From Anastrepha obliqua (Eukaryota > Arthropoda > Insecta > Diptera > Tephritidae): a stretch of DNA of 64,000 nucleotides. The stretch is taken from NCBI RefSeq assembly GCF_027943255.1, contig NC_072895.1, positions 21,922,001 through 21,986,000 of the forward strand, in the 5' to 3' direction. A program made the translations under genes and the position numbers. Below, piece by piece: positions 31,390-42,810 of the stretch (the stretch's first letter is position 1; each line of letters begins with the position of its first letter). Under the pieces are notes generated by a model, which worked only from the letters and a program-made list of their open reading frames with translations, searched no databases and was not told where the DNA came from.

Positions 31390-31587
31390 TGTTGTTTTTG
31401 TTGTTGTAACAGCATAAACATTCCCCATACTTACATACGGGGAATGCTGCTAGAGTGACAGTCCTTGATCGGATATAAATCCGGGTCGTTTCGGTAACGT
31501 AGAACCGACTGTCGTGGAAACGGTTGTTGTTGTAACAGCATAAACATTCCCCATACTTACATACGGGGAATGCTGCTGGAGTGAGAG
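31390..31587 (-). mobile_element. hairpin-rich retroposon, near-dimer
   Basis: Ten-base duplications TTTTCCCCGT flank it (31380-31389 and 31588-31597). It contains one full unit of the family at 18923 followed directly by a second unit that stops after the GGGGAATGCTGCTGGAGTGA hairpin. Both units carry the GTTGTTGTAACAGC tail. The single pair of duplications implies insertion as a dimer. Confidence 0.8.
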
Positions 31588-31665
31588 TTTTCCCCGTAAC
31601 AGAGAGCAGTTCTGAAATACTTGACTTTTGTTTTGATATTTGCGTTGAAAATTTGAATATTAAAA

Positions 31666-32079
31666 ATGGACGACGAAAAATTAATTGACTTAGTGGAAAA
31701 TTATTCGGGTTTGTGTGACAAAATGCAAATGTTGTCATTAATTCTACTTCAATATCAGCTGTTCATGATTATGGCAGCGGAGAGCTTATTATCCAATATT
31801 CAAGATGAGCAAATGCTGATGGTGACGTGGTATCCCCTGTATAAATTAAAGAGTGAAGGCGGGATTGCCTTTCCACAAACGAGGGGGAAATCCCTAAGCT
31901 ATACCAGCCTGGAGGCAGTCCGGCAGCCCCGGATCCAGGATCGGATGCAGAAAGCCAATCCCTTACTCATCGATTACAGAAACCAATTGAGGCCCTATGT
32001 TTCATCTAGGAACTATGGGAAAATATATAAATATATTTATATATATATGTATGTGGTTAAATGGTTATGGCATGACTAA
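31666..32079 (+). pseudogene. ORF with MADF-like start, element-encoded
   Basis: The 137-codon frame begins MDDEKLIDLVENYSGLCDKM, which resembles the first helix of MADF domains found in accessory proteins of some insect Harbinger elements. The rest does not continue a MADF fold and ends in TA-repeat sequence. It is most likely a truncated relic. Confidence 0.3.
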
Positions 32080-32087
32080 TCGACACA

Positions 32088-33268
32088 TCTATACTAATAT
32101 TATAAAGAGGAAAACTTTGTTTGTTTGTTTGTAATGAATAGGCTCAAAAACTACTGGACCGATTTTAAAAATTCTTTCACCATTCAAAAGCTACATCATC
32201 CACGAGTAACATGGATTATATTTTATTTTGGAAATAGGGCTCGAGATATAGGTCAAAACGTGGACCCGGGTAACCTTCGGATGCGTATGTACAATATGGG
32301 TATCAAATGGAAGCTGTTGGTGCATGCTTTAGTCCAGAGTATTTTTCATGCCGCTCCGTGACTAGGGTCTCGAGATATAGGTCAAAACGTGGACCCGGGT
32401 AACCTTTGGTTGTGTGTGTACAATATGGGTATCAAATGAAAGCTGTTGGTGAATGCTTTAGTACAGAGTATTTTTCATGCCGCTCCGTGACTGGGGTCTC
32501 GAGATATAGGTCAAAATGAACCGAAGTAAACCAAACTTACACACATTGTTAAGTAGGTATTGAAGATGATTTTCGTATAGTTTGAATACCTATTGGTAGA
32601 TAGGGTCTCGAAATATATGCCAAAACGTGGATCCGCCGTGTCTTTGCACCGAATTAAACCAAACTTACACACATTGTTAAGTAAGTATTGAAAATGGGTT
32701 TCGTAAAGTTTGGTTGTAATTCGGAGCACTGGCAACGGGTACAGCGTTCTTTTGAACCAGCCATAATGTCGTTTACTTTTTTAACGCTTGGGGCGGAACT
32801 GTACTGTCAAATTGACAGTGTGAGTTACAATGTGTCAATATTTCTTTCTGATTTGGATGCCATGATTCAATTTGAGAATTTAATGTGAAATCCGAATGAA
32901 ATTATGTGTTCGTGGAAAAATTTTTTTTCGTTTTTTTTTTTTGAAAAATATAAATGGATAATGGTTAAAAAAGCTCCAATGCTGAAACATATAAATTGAA
33001 ACGAAAAATTCATGGATGATCAGGAAAAAAGACGATTGTTTATTCATATGCGTTGATTTGAAATTTAAAAACAATCTTCTTTTTTCCTGATTTTCAATTT
33101 ATATTTTATATTTACTCAAAAACAAATAGAAAAACAAAAAATATTGTTTATGCCAAAACGCTTGAATAAAGAATAAAGAAATAAATAATATGAAAATCAT
33201 ATATTTTCTGTTCTAAACCATATCTATTCTATTTTAGTGTGCCCAGCGAAGGGGGCCGGGTTTGCTAG
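32088..33268. mobile_element. non-autonomous Helitron
   Basis: It starts TCTATACTAATATTATAAAG and ends TTTGCTAG, inserted between A (32087) and T (33269). A short GCCC/GGGC stem-loop lies about ten bases before the CTAG end. These are the defining Helitron features. Inside are two to three tandem units of about 125 bp with GGTCTCGAGATATAGGTC and GGGTATCAAATG. No RepHel is encoded. Confidence 0.85.
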
Positions 33269-33340
33269 TGCTGTAATAAACGCGGCTATGGTTATGGTTA
33301 CGGCTATGACCTTATGGCTGCAGCACCACTAATTGCAGCT

Positions 33341-34580
33341 ATAGCCTGACTACTTAAACGGCAGTTGGACCTATTTCTCACGTAATCTTAGTCTTCCCTT
33401 AATTATCAGGAAAGGAACAAAACTAATTTCATATAATCCCTTTTTTGTCACGACTCTTTAGGCATTCCACAGCACTAAAAGAAGCGGCTTATGTGCATTT
33501 CTGCCTTTTCTAAACTGAATACAGAGGTGTGCGAATGGACGTGGAAGTGTAAATGTAAATTATCGTAAGGCACAGCAATATAGAGAGTATAAAACAGAAA
33601 ATAGATATAAACAACTATAAATAAATAATTGAAAACAAAACCCAACACATAAACAGTGTGAACGGGCTGTGGAGACCTGCGCAGGCAATATACGCCTACC
33701 GGTCGCCAAGCTGATTTACGCCTTTCTTTGTTTGTATGTTTGCTATTTGGGCTTTCCTACTTTAAGGCTGTTCAATATGACAAAGATATGCCACGTAGTT
33801 CAAATAATTTTATCATAATGTTTTGAGTTCTGTTTTACAATATATATAAGAGTAAATTACGTATAGGAAATTTGTTTTTATAATTTTTAATACAACATTG
33901 TAATACATAACATAACAAAGTAGTAAAAACAATGGCTAAAAATCGAATACAGTGGGCCGGTCGAAGTGGACGTGACTCATTTGCGCAAACCCATTCAAAG
34001 GCACCAACAGTAAACATGCTTTTTCGTATGGTAAATCACATGAAAGCCATAACTCACTCAATGTCTTTTATCAATTACAAAATCCCATACTAGCACTACA
34101 CTTTGCTTTTTCTAATGTTAAGTCGTCCACTATTCATATTGGCTATGGATATTTCGCAACGGAAAATTCACTTACGATCTTCCATTTTTCGTTACTTCTA
34201 TTGCTGATTACTTGTTATGCTAAACCTGCTTCACTTTTCTGGGCACTTGAAACTCAATATCGAAGAAACAATGTGTTCAATGGAAATAATGTGCAGCCAA
34301 TTAATAAGATTTATTATTATATTCCGTTGTTCTTTGCAGATAAGTAATTGCACTCTTTCACGAAAATCTCTTACTTTTCAGAAAATAACGAGTACTCGTT
34401 GTTTTGGTAATCGCTTCAATTATTCCTGTCAACGAGTGAGCCAAGCAGCTGGCACAGTGTGAATCAAACATAATAACTATATTATATTTTGTCACAGGGT
34501 GCTAAAAATATAGTCAAACCAGCATAAAGATGCTAAAATTTGTTGTTTCAACAGCTTTTTTTGTTTTTGATATGCCAGAA
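33341..34580. other. intergenic, no gene seen
   Basis: I find no exon with supporting splice signals or similarity here. Short open frames are in AT-rich sequence and look like chance. Confidence 0.35.
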
Positions 34581-34639
34581 TTTCAATGCAAACATTCGCC
34601 AAAATATGGGAAATACTAAGAGGAAGAAACGTCCGGTTT

Positions 34640-35105
34640 TTTAGACTGCTTGCGTATTTTACTAACGAACTTCCAAGGATAATAGATTTACAAGGTTTGG
34701 CCAATAACTATGGTGAAAAAGAAAATTGTGAGGGAAATTTCGGCTGTCGCGTCACGGGTGATTCGGTAATCGAATTCTGCACGATCATTTCATATGTATT
34801 CCCCCACTCGTAGAATCAGGCGTTTTTCAGATGGCAATTAAGCAACGTGGGCATAGATTGTGTTGATTTTTTTTTTCGTATATTACTAACACAATCTTAT
34901 CGACAGCCGAATTCTGCACGATCATTTCACATGTATTCACACACTCGTACAATCAGTCGTTGTTCAGACGGTAATGAAGCGTATACCACTAACACAATCT
35001 TAGTTTTTTCGTAAACAAACCTCTTCGGGATCCCAGTTACGTCAGCCTAAAGCGAATCATTCAAATTCGCTGAGAGCCGGATAATGTTCTGTTATTGGCC
35101 AAATC
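34640..35105 (-). repeat. dispersed repeat, inverted copy of the 15.8-16.4 kb family
   Basis: It shares AATTCTGCACGATCATTTCA, CTAACACAATCTTA and CAGTCGTTGTTCAGAC with the reverse complement of 15770-16450. Two internal units are visible. No coding content. Confidence 0.65.
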
Positions 35106-35334
35106 TTTTCAACTCTTTTCACTATGACGAACTTCATTTCTATGAGTAGTCTAAGAGTAGGAATATGACGAAAATTTGCGTTGTTTTTATATCACTTTTT
35201 ATCTCTTTTGGGAATACATAACTTCCGGGACTAGCCCAAGTATCCTCTGCGTAGCTTCCAAACACCCGTTCGAGAGCGAGCCAATGTGAGAAGGCGAAGC
35301 ATCCCAGGATAGCTGGTTATGCGCTGCAAACAAG

Positions 35335-35900
35335 CTAAGGATAACGATTTGAGGGCATGCGCCTGGAATGTCCGATCACTTAATGTGGAAGGTGCCTCTG
35401 TCCGGCTGGTTGACGTCCTCGTGAGAGTAAATGACATCACTGCCATTCAAGAGATGCGATGGACTGGGAAAGGCAGGAAAAACTTAGGACCTTACACCGT
35501 CTACTACAGCTGCCATGTAAAGGAACGCAAATTCGGTATTGGATTTTGTTGTGGGGAGAGACTTCGTCGCCAAGTACTGTCGTTCACTCCAGTGAACGAG
35601 CGTCTCGCAATAATCCACATCAAAGGGCGATTTTTTAACATCTCTATCATTTGCACCCTATGAGCGTTGCCCCCGCCATGACATAAAAATCATGCTTGGC
35701 GACTTCAAAGCCAGGGTGGGCAAGGAGGGAATTTTTGGTCCAACAGACGGAAGTTTCAGAATCCACAACGAAACATCCAGTAATGGATAGAGGCTGTTCG
35801 AGATCACCAGGGCCCGAAACATGGTCGTCTGCAGCACCAACTTCCACCATAAGAAGATACATCAATATACCAGGCTGTCTCCTGATCGAAATCCTTCCAT
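35335..35900 (+). pseudogene. endonuclease/exonuclease/phosphatase domain of the RTE-like element
   Basis: The first part reads RACAWNVRSLNVEGASVRLV, then ITAIQEMRWTGKG (the catalytic Glu region) and VNERLAIIHIKG. After a frame break it continues IMLGDFKARVGKEG, the conserved GDFN motif with Asn changed to Lys. This domain nicks target DNA in LINEs. Frameshifts inactivate it. Confidence 0.75.
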
Positions 35901-36899
35901 CACAACCGACAATCCGGCGTGCACGAGCAATGAAGTAACATTTCTCGCTCTCTACGTACCGCCGCCGAAGATGAAATTGGACTCCGGCGAGACCGAAAAA
36001 AATAATTGTACGACGAGGAATGTCATGCTACCGCAGAAAGAAAAGATGCTGCCTATAGAGCCACGCTGCGATTGGGCGCGATGCGAGCCACGTGGGATCG
36101 CTACCTAGAGCTAAGAAAGGAAGAGAGAGGTATTATCTGAAAGAAGAAACGAGAGGCCAAAATACGTGAGTGCGAGGAGCTTGAGATGCTGGCCAATAGA
36201 AACAACGCCCGAAAATTCTACCAGAAAGTTCGGCGGCTTACAGAAGGTTTTAAGACCGGGGCGTTTTCCTGCGAGAACAAAGACGGCGAGATCTGGTGAC
36301 TGACATACAAAGCATACTTAAATTATGGAGGGAACAATTCTCGAACCTATTAAACAGTGATAGCTGCGCATGTCACAGAGAATGTGAAGATCCCGATACC
36401 CCACTCGTTGACGACGGAATTGAGTGAGAATAGCGATAACGCGGCTAAAGAACAACAAAGCCGCAGGGGCCGATGGACGTCAGGAGGCATTTCCTCAATT
36501 ACGCGGACGAGATCCAAGACAAAACAGACAGACAGCTACTGGATCGGAGAGTGTACAGACAGACCATAAACGACATTCATCGGAAGACCATTACCACTTT
36601 CTTAAGCCCCCGACCCCCGAATGCCATTATCGGAGTCCAACCCCCACCAATCGCAGAGGAAGAGCTCCAGCTCCCCCGAGAGTCCCGCGTAATCTTGGTA
36701 AAATTACGTTCTGGATACTGTAGCAGGTTAAATGCCCCATGTCCCCATGCCCCATCAAACCCACTCATCTAACACCCCTCTCCCTCTGGACCCAACCAGT
36801 CGAAATAGCAAGTTTCCTGGGCCTGCCGTTAGATGAGCAAGACGAAGACGACCGGTGATTACACTACACTGGCAGGGCAAAGTTACTGCCAACACAACA

Positions 36900-38293
36900 A
36901 CGGACTGCCGGCTGAGCCATTCAAACATGGCGGCGAGGAGCTGGTAAGGTACATCCATCACCTTCTATGCAAAATATTGTCGGATGAAAGCATACCTGCT
37001 GATTGGAATTTAAGTATGCTCTGCACAATCCACAAGAAAGGAGATACTGAAATCTGTTCCAATTAATGCGGATTTAGTCTCCTAAGCGTATTGTGTGAAA
37101 GGATGAAGCCCACCGTCAACCAACTGATTGGACCTCATCAATGTGGCTTCAGACCTGGAAAGTCTACCATTGACCAAATATTCACAATACGCCAAATCTT
37201 GGAAAAGATCCATGAAATGAGAATCGACGTCGATCTTTTTGTCGACTTCAAAGTTGTATTCGACAATACGAAAAAGCCTATATGCCGCGTTGTCTGAATT
37301 TGGTATCCCCGCAAAACTAATACGGCTATACAAGATGACATTGCTCAATACCAGCAGCACGGTCAGAATTGGAAAGGACCTCTCCGAGCCTTTTGATACC
37401 AAACGAGGGTTCAGACAAGGTGACTCGCTGACGTGTGACTTCTTTAACCTGTTGCTGAAAAAGATCGTGCGAGACGCAGAACTTAATCGTTGAGGCGAAA
37501 TTTTTTATGATGATGATATTGACATCATCGGCCTTAACAACCGCGCTGTTAGTTCTGCCTTCTCCAAACTGGATAAAGAGGCAAAGCGAATGGGTCTGAT
37601 GGTGAACGAGGACAAAACGAAGTACCTCCTGTCATCAAACAAACAGTCGGCGCACTCGCGTATCGGCACCCACGTCACTGTTGACAGTTACGATTTCGAG
37701 GTTGTAAAAGACTTCGTATACTTAGGAACCAGCATTAACACCGATAACAATGTCAGCCTCGAAATCCAACGTAGAATCTCTCTTGCCAACAAGTGCTACT
37801 TTGGACTAAGTAGGCAACTGAGTAGTAAAGTCCTCTCTCAACGAACAAAACTAACACTCTACAAGACTCTCATCATGCCCGTCCTAACGTATGGCGCTGA
37901 AGCGTTCACCATGACAACATCCGAGGAAGCGAAGCTTGGAGTGTTTGAGAGAAAGATTCTGCGGAAGATTTGCACGTTGGCAACGGCGAATATCGCAGGC
38001 GATGAAATAATGAGCTGTATGAGCTTTACGACGACATAGACATAGCGCAGCGAATAAAGATCCAGCGGCTACGTTGGCTGTGTCATGTCGTCCGAATGGA
38101 TACAAACGCTCCGGCTTTGAAAGTATTCGATGCGGTACCAGCTGGTGGTAGTAGAGGAAGATGGATGCCTCCTCTGCGTTGGAAAGATCAGGTGGAGAAG
38201 GACTTGGCTTCACTTGGTGTTTCTAACTGGCGCCGGTTAGCACAAGAAAGAAACGACTGGTGCGCTTTGTTAAACTCAGCCAAAAGAGCGTAA
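36900..38293 (+). pseudogene. reverse transcriptase of the RTE-like element
   Basis: In order: IPADWNLSMLCTIHKKGD, QCGFRPGKSTIDQIFTIRQI, VDLFVDFKVVFD (first catalytic region), FGIPAKLIRLYKMTL, GFRQGDSLTCDFFNLL, FYDDDIDIIG where YADD has become YDDD, then VYLGTSINTDNNVSLEIQRR and MPVLTYGAEAFTMT. The C-terminal tail has LRWLCHVVRMDTNAPALKVF and WRRLAQERNDWCALL. Frame changes occur near 37070, 37290, 37490 and 38030. Confidence 0.85.
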
Positions 38294-38340
38294 GCGGTTA
38301 TTGTGACAATTACGAAAAATAAGAATTTCAATATATTAAA

Positions 38341-39275
38341 AGCGGTATGAATTGAAGCCCATCCCATCCCATATAACTGGCCAGAAAAATGCAACACACA
38401 TCCCGAATACAAAAATTTACATAGACATAACCTCAACGACTTTAAATAATTTTATTATACAATCCACTCTTTTGTATTATGAATTTATTATATATATATA
38501 TATTTTTAATGTTTTGTTGGCTTATATAAAAAAATCTTCAGAATTTTTAATTCCTCTTAAAACGTAAAATTAACTTTTAAAACTATTTTATTATATTTTT
38601 ATTTTTATTTCATCTTGATGCTGTTAAGTCCTTTTGCTTCCTTTTTTTTAATAGTTAATACATATTTATTGTAAATTCAGTGAGTCTAATCGATTAGAGC
38701 GAAATATTATTAAATCATTTTAAAATATATGAATCTACATTTGTATGTATGTAAATATTCTCGTATTGGTTTTAACTTTTCATAAATTAAGGTAGTTAAT
38801 ATTATAATATGGATCGAAAATATGTATGGACATATTTATGTATTTCAGTAAAAAAAAAAATAATAATAAAAAAATATTTTTACAGTAAAAAATATTAAGA
38901 TCCCTTACAGCATACCTTGAAATGGGTGCTGTTATCATTTTATTTTTATTTATTTATTTATAACGAGGAAAAACAATAAATTATTTTTACACAAAATAAG
39001 GAGCACTGGCTGCCAGGGCCTCGTGTTATAATTTTATTTAAGTTTAAATTTGAGTTATTCTCAGTATAAAATTATGAATCGTCATCAATGAAAACAAGAA
39101 AAATAAAAAATACTTAAAATGTATGGCAGTACTAAAAAATTAGAAAAATTAGTTTGCTATTTTTTTCTATAAATAATACAAATAATAATCATAATAACAG
39201 ATAAACAGCAGTAATATTAATAATAAAAAAATAAAAATAAAAATAAAAATAAAAAAAGAATATAAATCTATATAT
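38341..39275. other. AT-rich intergenic, no gene seen
   Basis: Only simple AT-rich sequence is visible, with AAAAT-type microsatellite near 39229-39258. Confidence 0.4.
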
Positions 39276-39844
39276 GAGCCGTTTTCTTTTCCAAAAAAAT
39301 CTGTAAACATTTTAATTTTTTTATCGTTACACATTTTCGTAGTTAGTGAAGTTACAAATATAATTTTACTTTGAAAATGGTGTAAGTCCACTTTCTTCAA
39401 AGACATGAGCCGTTTTCTTTAAAAGTAGTGTAAGTCCATTTTGACAAAAAATTAGTTAATGATAAAAATTATTACAATTTACTATAAACTTTTTATTTAT
39501 AAACTTTTTCCAAAAAATTCTGTTAAAATTTTCATTGCTTTTATCATTAACTAATTTTTTTGTCATAATGGACTTACACCACTTTCAAAGAAAACGGTTC
39601 ACTTTTTTACTTTTCGCTGACTTTGAAAGTGCTGTAAGTCCTTCTGAACTGAATAAAAGTATAAATTTTTGTTAATCACGCTTAAAAAATGATTACATTA
39701 GAAATTTTAATCAATTTAATATTTAAAAAACATAAAATCAGTGCTTTAACATATTCCAATATTTTTCAAACCATTCAAAGCAAACCCTTAAATATCTCCA
39801 TACAATGTAAAATGGACTTACGCCACTTTCAAAGAAAACGGCTC
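39276..39844. repeat. hairpin repeat / MITE with GAGCCGTTTTCTTT ends
   Basis: GAGCCGTTTTCTTT at the left end is matched by its reverse complement at the right end. Inside, GTGTAAGTCCATTTTGAC and the following TTAGTTAATGATAAAA (39429-39470) face their inverted copies at 39538-39580. GTAAGTCC-containing blocks recur in both orientations. There is no coding content and no clear target duplication. Confidence 0.6.
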
Positions 39845-39950
39845 TTACACCCTTTTATTAGGTGTTTAGCCGAGCTGCTTCTCCTATTTTTGGTATGCGT
39901 CTTGATGTTGTGCCACAAATGGAAGAATAATAAAAAAAAACATGAAAAAT
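39845..39950 (-). repeat. SINE 3' fragment
   Basis: It shares TTAGGTGTTTAGCCGAGCTG-like and GCGTCTTGATGTTG blocks with the 41.9 kb SINE in the same orientation. It abuts the hairpin repeat. Confidence 0.6.
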
Positions 39951-40159
39951 ATTAAGTGTACACAGTGACTTATTGGCACGTTTGACAATTTATTTATTTT
40001 TCATTTAGTTTTATTTCCCTAAAAAAATAACATACCTTATTCCATTATTATTTAACATTAGCCAAATTGAAAAAAAAAATCAACAAAATTTCAAACTTTT
40101 TGGGAATTTCAAAGTTTTCGGGAAAATACGTAATAAAGTGTAAATTTGAAGTAGCTCAA

Positions 40160-40340
40160 TTTTCGAAAAAAATTCTGACTGTGTTGGGAGTTTTTAAGGC
40201 GAATCTGTTGAATGTGGTGTTGGTAAATCAGTTGAGTTGTTTTTTTTTCTTTCGCCGTGTCCATGTGGCTGTCAGCTCAGAATGAAACAAGGCGAATTCA
40301 TTATTTTTTTCTAGTTTCTCAATACTTTGCTTTGGCAATC
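40160..40340. repeat. partial copy of the 11.7 kb MITE interior
   Basis: TCTTTCGCCG, CATGTGGCTGTCAG and CAATACTTTGCTTTG recur in the same order as in the CAGTGAACC-ended MITE at 11700-11870. Termini are not visible. Confidence 0.5.
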
Positions 40341-40744
40341 AGACGTACAGAACAGTGTTGTTGGTCTAGTGCCACCACCTTTAATGAATGCACCTTGGTT
40401 AGGAGTTTTCTTCCATAAAAAAAAATCGAGTATTCGACCGACAACAAAAAACAGCATTGAAAAATCAACGATCCACTTTCCTTTTTCTTGCTGACTCTCA
40501 CTTTATTTAAAAATTCTGCTTAAAAAATTTGAAATTTTGATGAAACTGATGATTTTTTTTTTAATTCCACAATATTTGAAAGATTTGTGATTTTGTATAG
40601 GTTTTGTAGTGGAATGGACTAAACTTGGCAATAAATCCCTGTGGTAAAGTATTAAAGTATGCTCGTATGTACGTAAGCGTACAGGGTAATACGCCATCGG
40701 TTGGCGGTTTCTTTTTAAATTACGTATTTTTCACAACAAAAAAA

Positions 40745-41120
40745 TTCAGGCGATACACGTTTTCAACTCGACATCCACAGACTTTGGAGTGCTGACATCA
40801 TTGGCGTCTTTGAGACAATGCCACTCGATGCCATCATTTAATGAGCATTGGTTTCAGCAGAATGCAGCACCATAACCAACAGCTCATCAGTCAATCGTCT
40901 TTAGGGCTCCATGTTCGGTTATCGTTTCGTTAACCATCTCGATGATGCCAATTGATCGCCTGTCACCGAACTGGCTTTAGTCTTTTTTGTGGGTTGTCGC
41001 TAAAGATTTATGTTACGCGAATAGTCCAGAAATGAGCCAAACTGTGAAGAAGCCACTACCAACCGAACCATTAGTGGGATGAGCCAGAAACCGTCAACAT
41101 GGCCTTGGAAAACTTCATTA
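40745..41120 (+). pseudogene. DD41D-like transposase relic
   Basis: A decayed frame includes WFQQNAAP and, after breaks, residues resembling the VNHLDDANWPP and FFLWV regions before the third catalytic site. It is far more degraded than the neighbouring copy at 41.3 kb. Confidence 0.4.
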
Positions 41121-41535
41121 ACAAAATTAGTTGCTGGCAACAATTTAAATAAGTCATTGTTTGCAATTAATCGAAATATTTACTCTTTCCTCAAATTATT
41201 TTCAAATTTTTAATGAAAAAAATTTAAAGTTTCCGAAATTCGTAGAAGAGTTTCGAATTTGCCAATACCAAAACAATTTGGAATAATTAAAGGGTGATCA
41301 GATTGGAGGTAGTTTTTCCAAGAGGGGTTTTTTGACAGAAATTTCCGTATTTGGACTGAAGAACAACCCGAAGCCGTTCAAGAACAGTCTTTACATCCAT
41401 TGAAAACAACCGTTCGATGCGGCCTATGAGCTGGAGAAATCATCGACCCATATTTCTTCAAAAACGAGGCTGACGTCAATGTAACAGTAAATGGCGAACA
41501 CTATCGCGCCATGATAAACGACTTTTTGATGCCGG

Positions 41536-42292
41536 ATGCCGGAAATTGAAGCCCGTGACCTCCGCAGCATCTGGTTCCAACAAGACGGCGCTACTTGTCA
41601 TGCAGCTTGTGAAACAATGAATTTGCTGCGTTGTCGTTTCGGTGAGCAATTTATCTCTCGTCTCGGGTCAGTGGATTGGCCACCAAGATCGTGTGATATC
41701 ACACCTTTGGACTTTTATTTGTGGGGGTATGTAAAGTCTAAATGCTTTGTGGATAATTCAACTTCGATTGAGGCATTGGAAGCCCAAATTACTAAAGTTA
41801 TTCACGAACTACCGACCGAAAGCCCTCCGGCGAGTCATTCAAAATTGGCGTTTACGGATGGCCGAATTACGAATTACGGTCAACATTTGAAAGGGATTAA
41901 AAGTAATAATAATAATAATAGGCACTTCCACTTCTGTTAGGTATTTGACCGAGCTCCTCCTCCTATTTGTGGTGTGCGTCTTGATGTTGTTCCACAAATG
42001 GAGAGACCTACAATTTTAAACCGAACTACGAACGGCAGATATTTTTTATGAGAAACTTTTTCGTGATAGAAATACACTCGTAGATTTGTCATTGCCTGTC
42101 GAGGGGCGACCGCTATTAGAAAACTTGTTTCTTTTATTTGATTTTCATGCACGGAGAATCGAACCTAAACACTCCCAAATGCTGGTCACGCACGAACCCA
42201 TTTGGCTACGGCGTCCGCCGATATTATCTTTGAAACATAAATGGCATGAATGGTTCTACACAAAAATAATAAAGATTGCCCCATCAATTTGA
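41536..42292 (+). pseudogene. DD41D transposase, N-terminally deleted, SINE-interrupted
   Basis: The 134-codon frame has IWFQQDGATCHAACETMNLL, WPPRSCDITPLDFYLWGYVK and EALEAQITKVIHELPTES. The Asp of QQDG and the Asp of PLDF are separated by 41 residues, matching the DD41D (rosa-type) group first known from Ceratitis. The last codons, KWHEWFYTKIIKIAPSI, reappear beyond the SINE. Upstream fragments (41340-41530) correspond to the middle of the protein; the DNA-binding domain is gone. Confidence 0.82.
41904..42220 (-). mobile_element. tRNA-derived SINE
   Basis: On the minus strand it begins with a tRNA-like head containing A box TAGCCAAATGGGTTCG and B box GGTTCGATTCTC about 35 bp apart. The body carries ATATCTGCCGTTCG and CATTTGTGGAACAACATCAA, and the end is an (ATT)n run. 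At about 317 bp it is the only copy here with a head; others are 3' fragments. Target duplications are not clear. Confidence 0.8.
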
Positions 42293-42443
42293 ATTTTCGT
42301 TGTTTTATTTCAATTTAAATTTCGATACCTCTAAATTGATCACCCTTTATATATGTATATTTTTGAATGCTCTTCATCAAACTTTTACGTCTTAAAAGTT
42401 TTTGAACATCTTTTTTTATTAAGAGTCACATTTCGATTTTTAA

Positions 42444-42785
42444 CCCTTAATGGCCGAAAGGCCCCGCTACGGCGACATATGTATGTAGTACTCATGCGAT
42501 AGAAAATGAAAGGCCCCAATAGGGGGACATGAAAAGAATTCTGTTTTCATTTCATTTATTTATCATCGCTGTAGTTTTCGTTAACAAATATTGCAACTTT
42601 GAACATCCCTGGTTTGTTGATCATATAAAATTATAAATCAAGTAAATATATTGAATTCATATCTAAATAAATCAGTTTAAATGTTTAGTTTAACTTTTCA
42701 TCCTTATAAGCGTTTTAGAATTTCACCCAATTTTCCGTCGTCTTTCGAGCGAGTATTATAAAAAAAAGCTCTCGGCCGTTAAGGG
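42444..42785. mobile_element. TTAA-flanked piggyBac-like MITE
   Basis: TTAA lies on both sides (42440-42443 and 42786-42789). Inverted termini are CCCTTAATGGCCGAAAG and CCCTTAACGGCCGAGAG, 17 bp with two differences. The 342-bp interior has no ORF of note. Confidence 0.8.
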
Positions 42786-42810
42786 TTAATAACCGCTCAG
42801 CACTTAAAAT

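Larger units (their letters stand above)
31228..33340. mobile_element. Harbinger-like element holding a retroposon dimer and a Helitron
   Basis: Inverted termini begin AGCTGCAATTAGTGGTGC, perfect over 18 bp, and continue imperfectly with GTCATA and CCGTAACCATA blocks. ATA lies outside each end, a possible 3-bp duplication. Assignment to PIF/Harbinger rests on the duplication length and a weakly MADF-like ORF start, so the superfamily is uncertain. Confidence 0.55.
35225..38340 (+). mobile_element. RTE-like non-LTR retrotransposon, nearly full-length but broken
   Basis: The order is endonuclease, a gap, reverse transcriptase, then an RGRW-type C-terminal tail on one strand, as in RTE-type LINEs. 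It ends shortly after the tail with a short AT-rich 3' region. Several frameshifts and stops interrupt it. It is the most complete LINE in the window. Confidence 0.8.
41290..42347 (+). mobile_element. DD41D-type Tc1/mariner element interrupted by a SINE
   Basis: TA lies outside both ends (41288-41289 and 42348-42349). Inverted termini begin AAGGGTGATCA and share a GAGGTA block. A second copy lies at 55.3 kb. The interior carries a 5'-deleted transposase whose last 20 or so codons are separated from the rest by a SINE. Confidence 0.85.

Noticed and set aside
31277..31738. A 153-codon minus-strand frame
   Set aside because: It runs through the retroposon dimer; similar residues repeat because the DNA repeats. 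No protein family fits.
42150..42220. tRNA gene suggested by A and B boxes
   Set aside because: It lacks a proper acceptor stem and is the head of a tRNA-derived SINE that interrupts a transposase.
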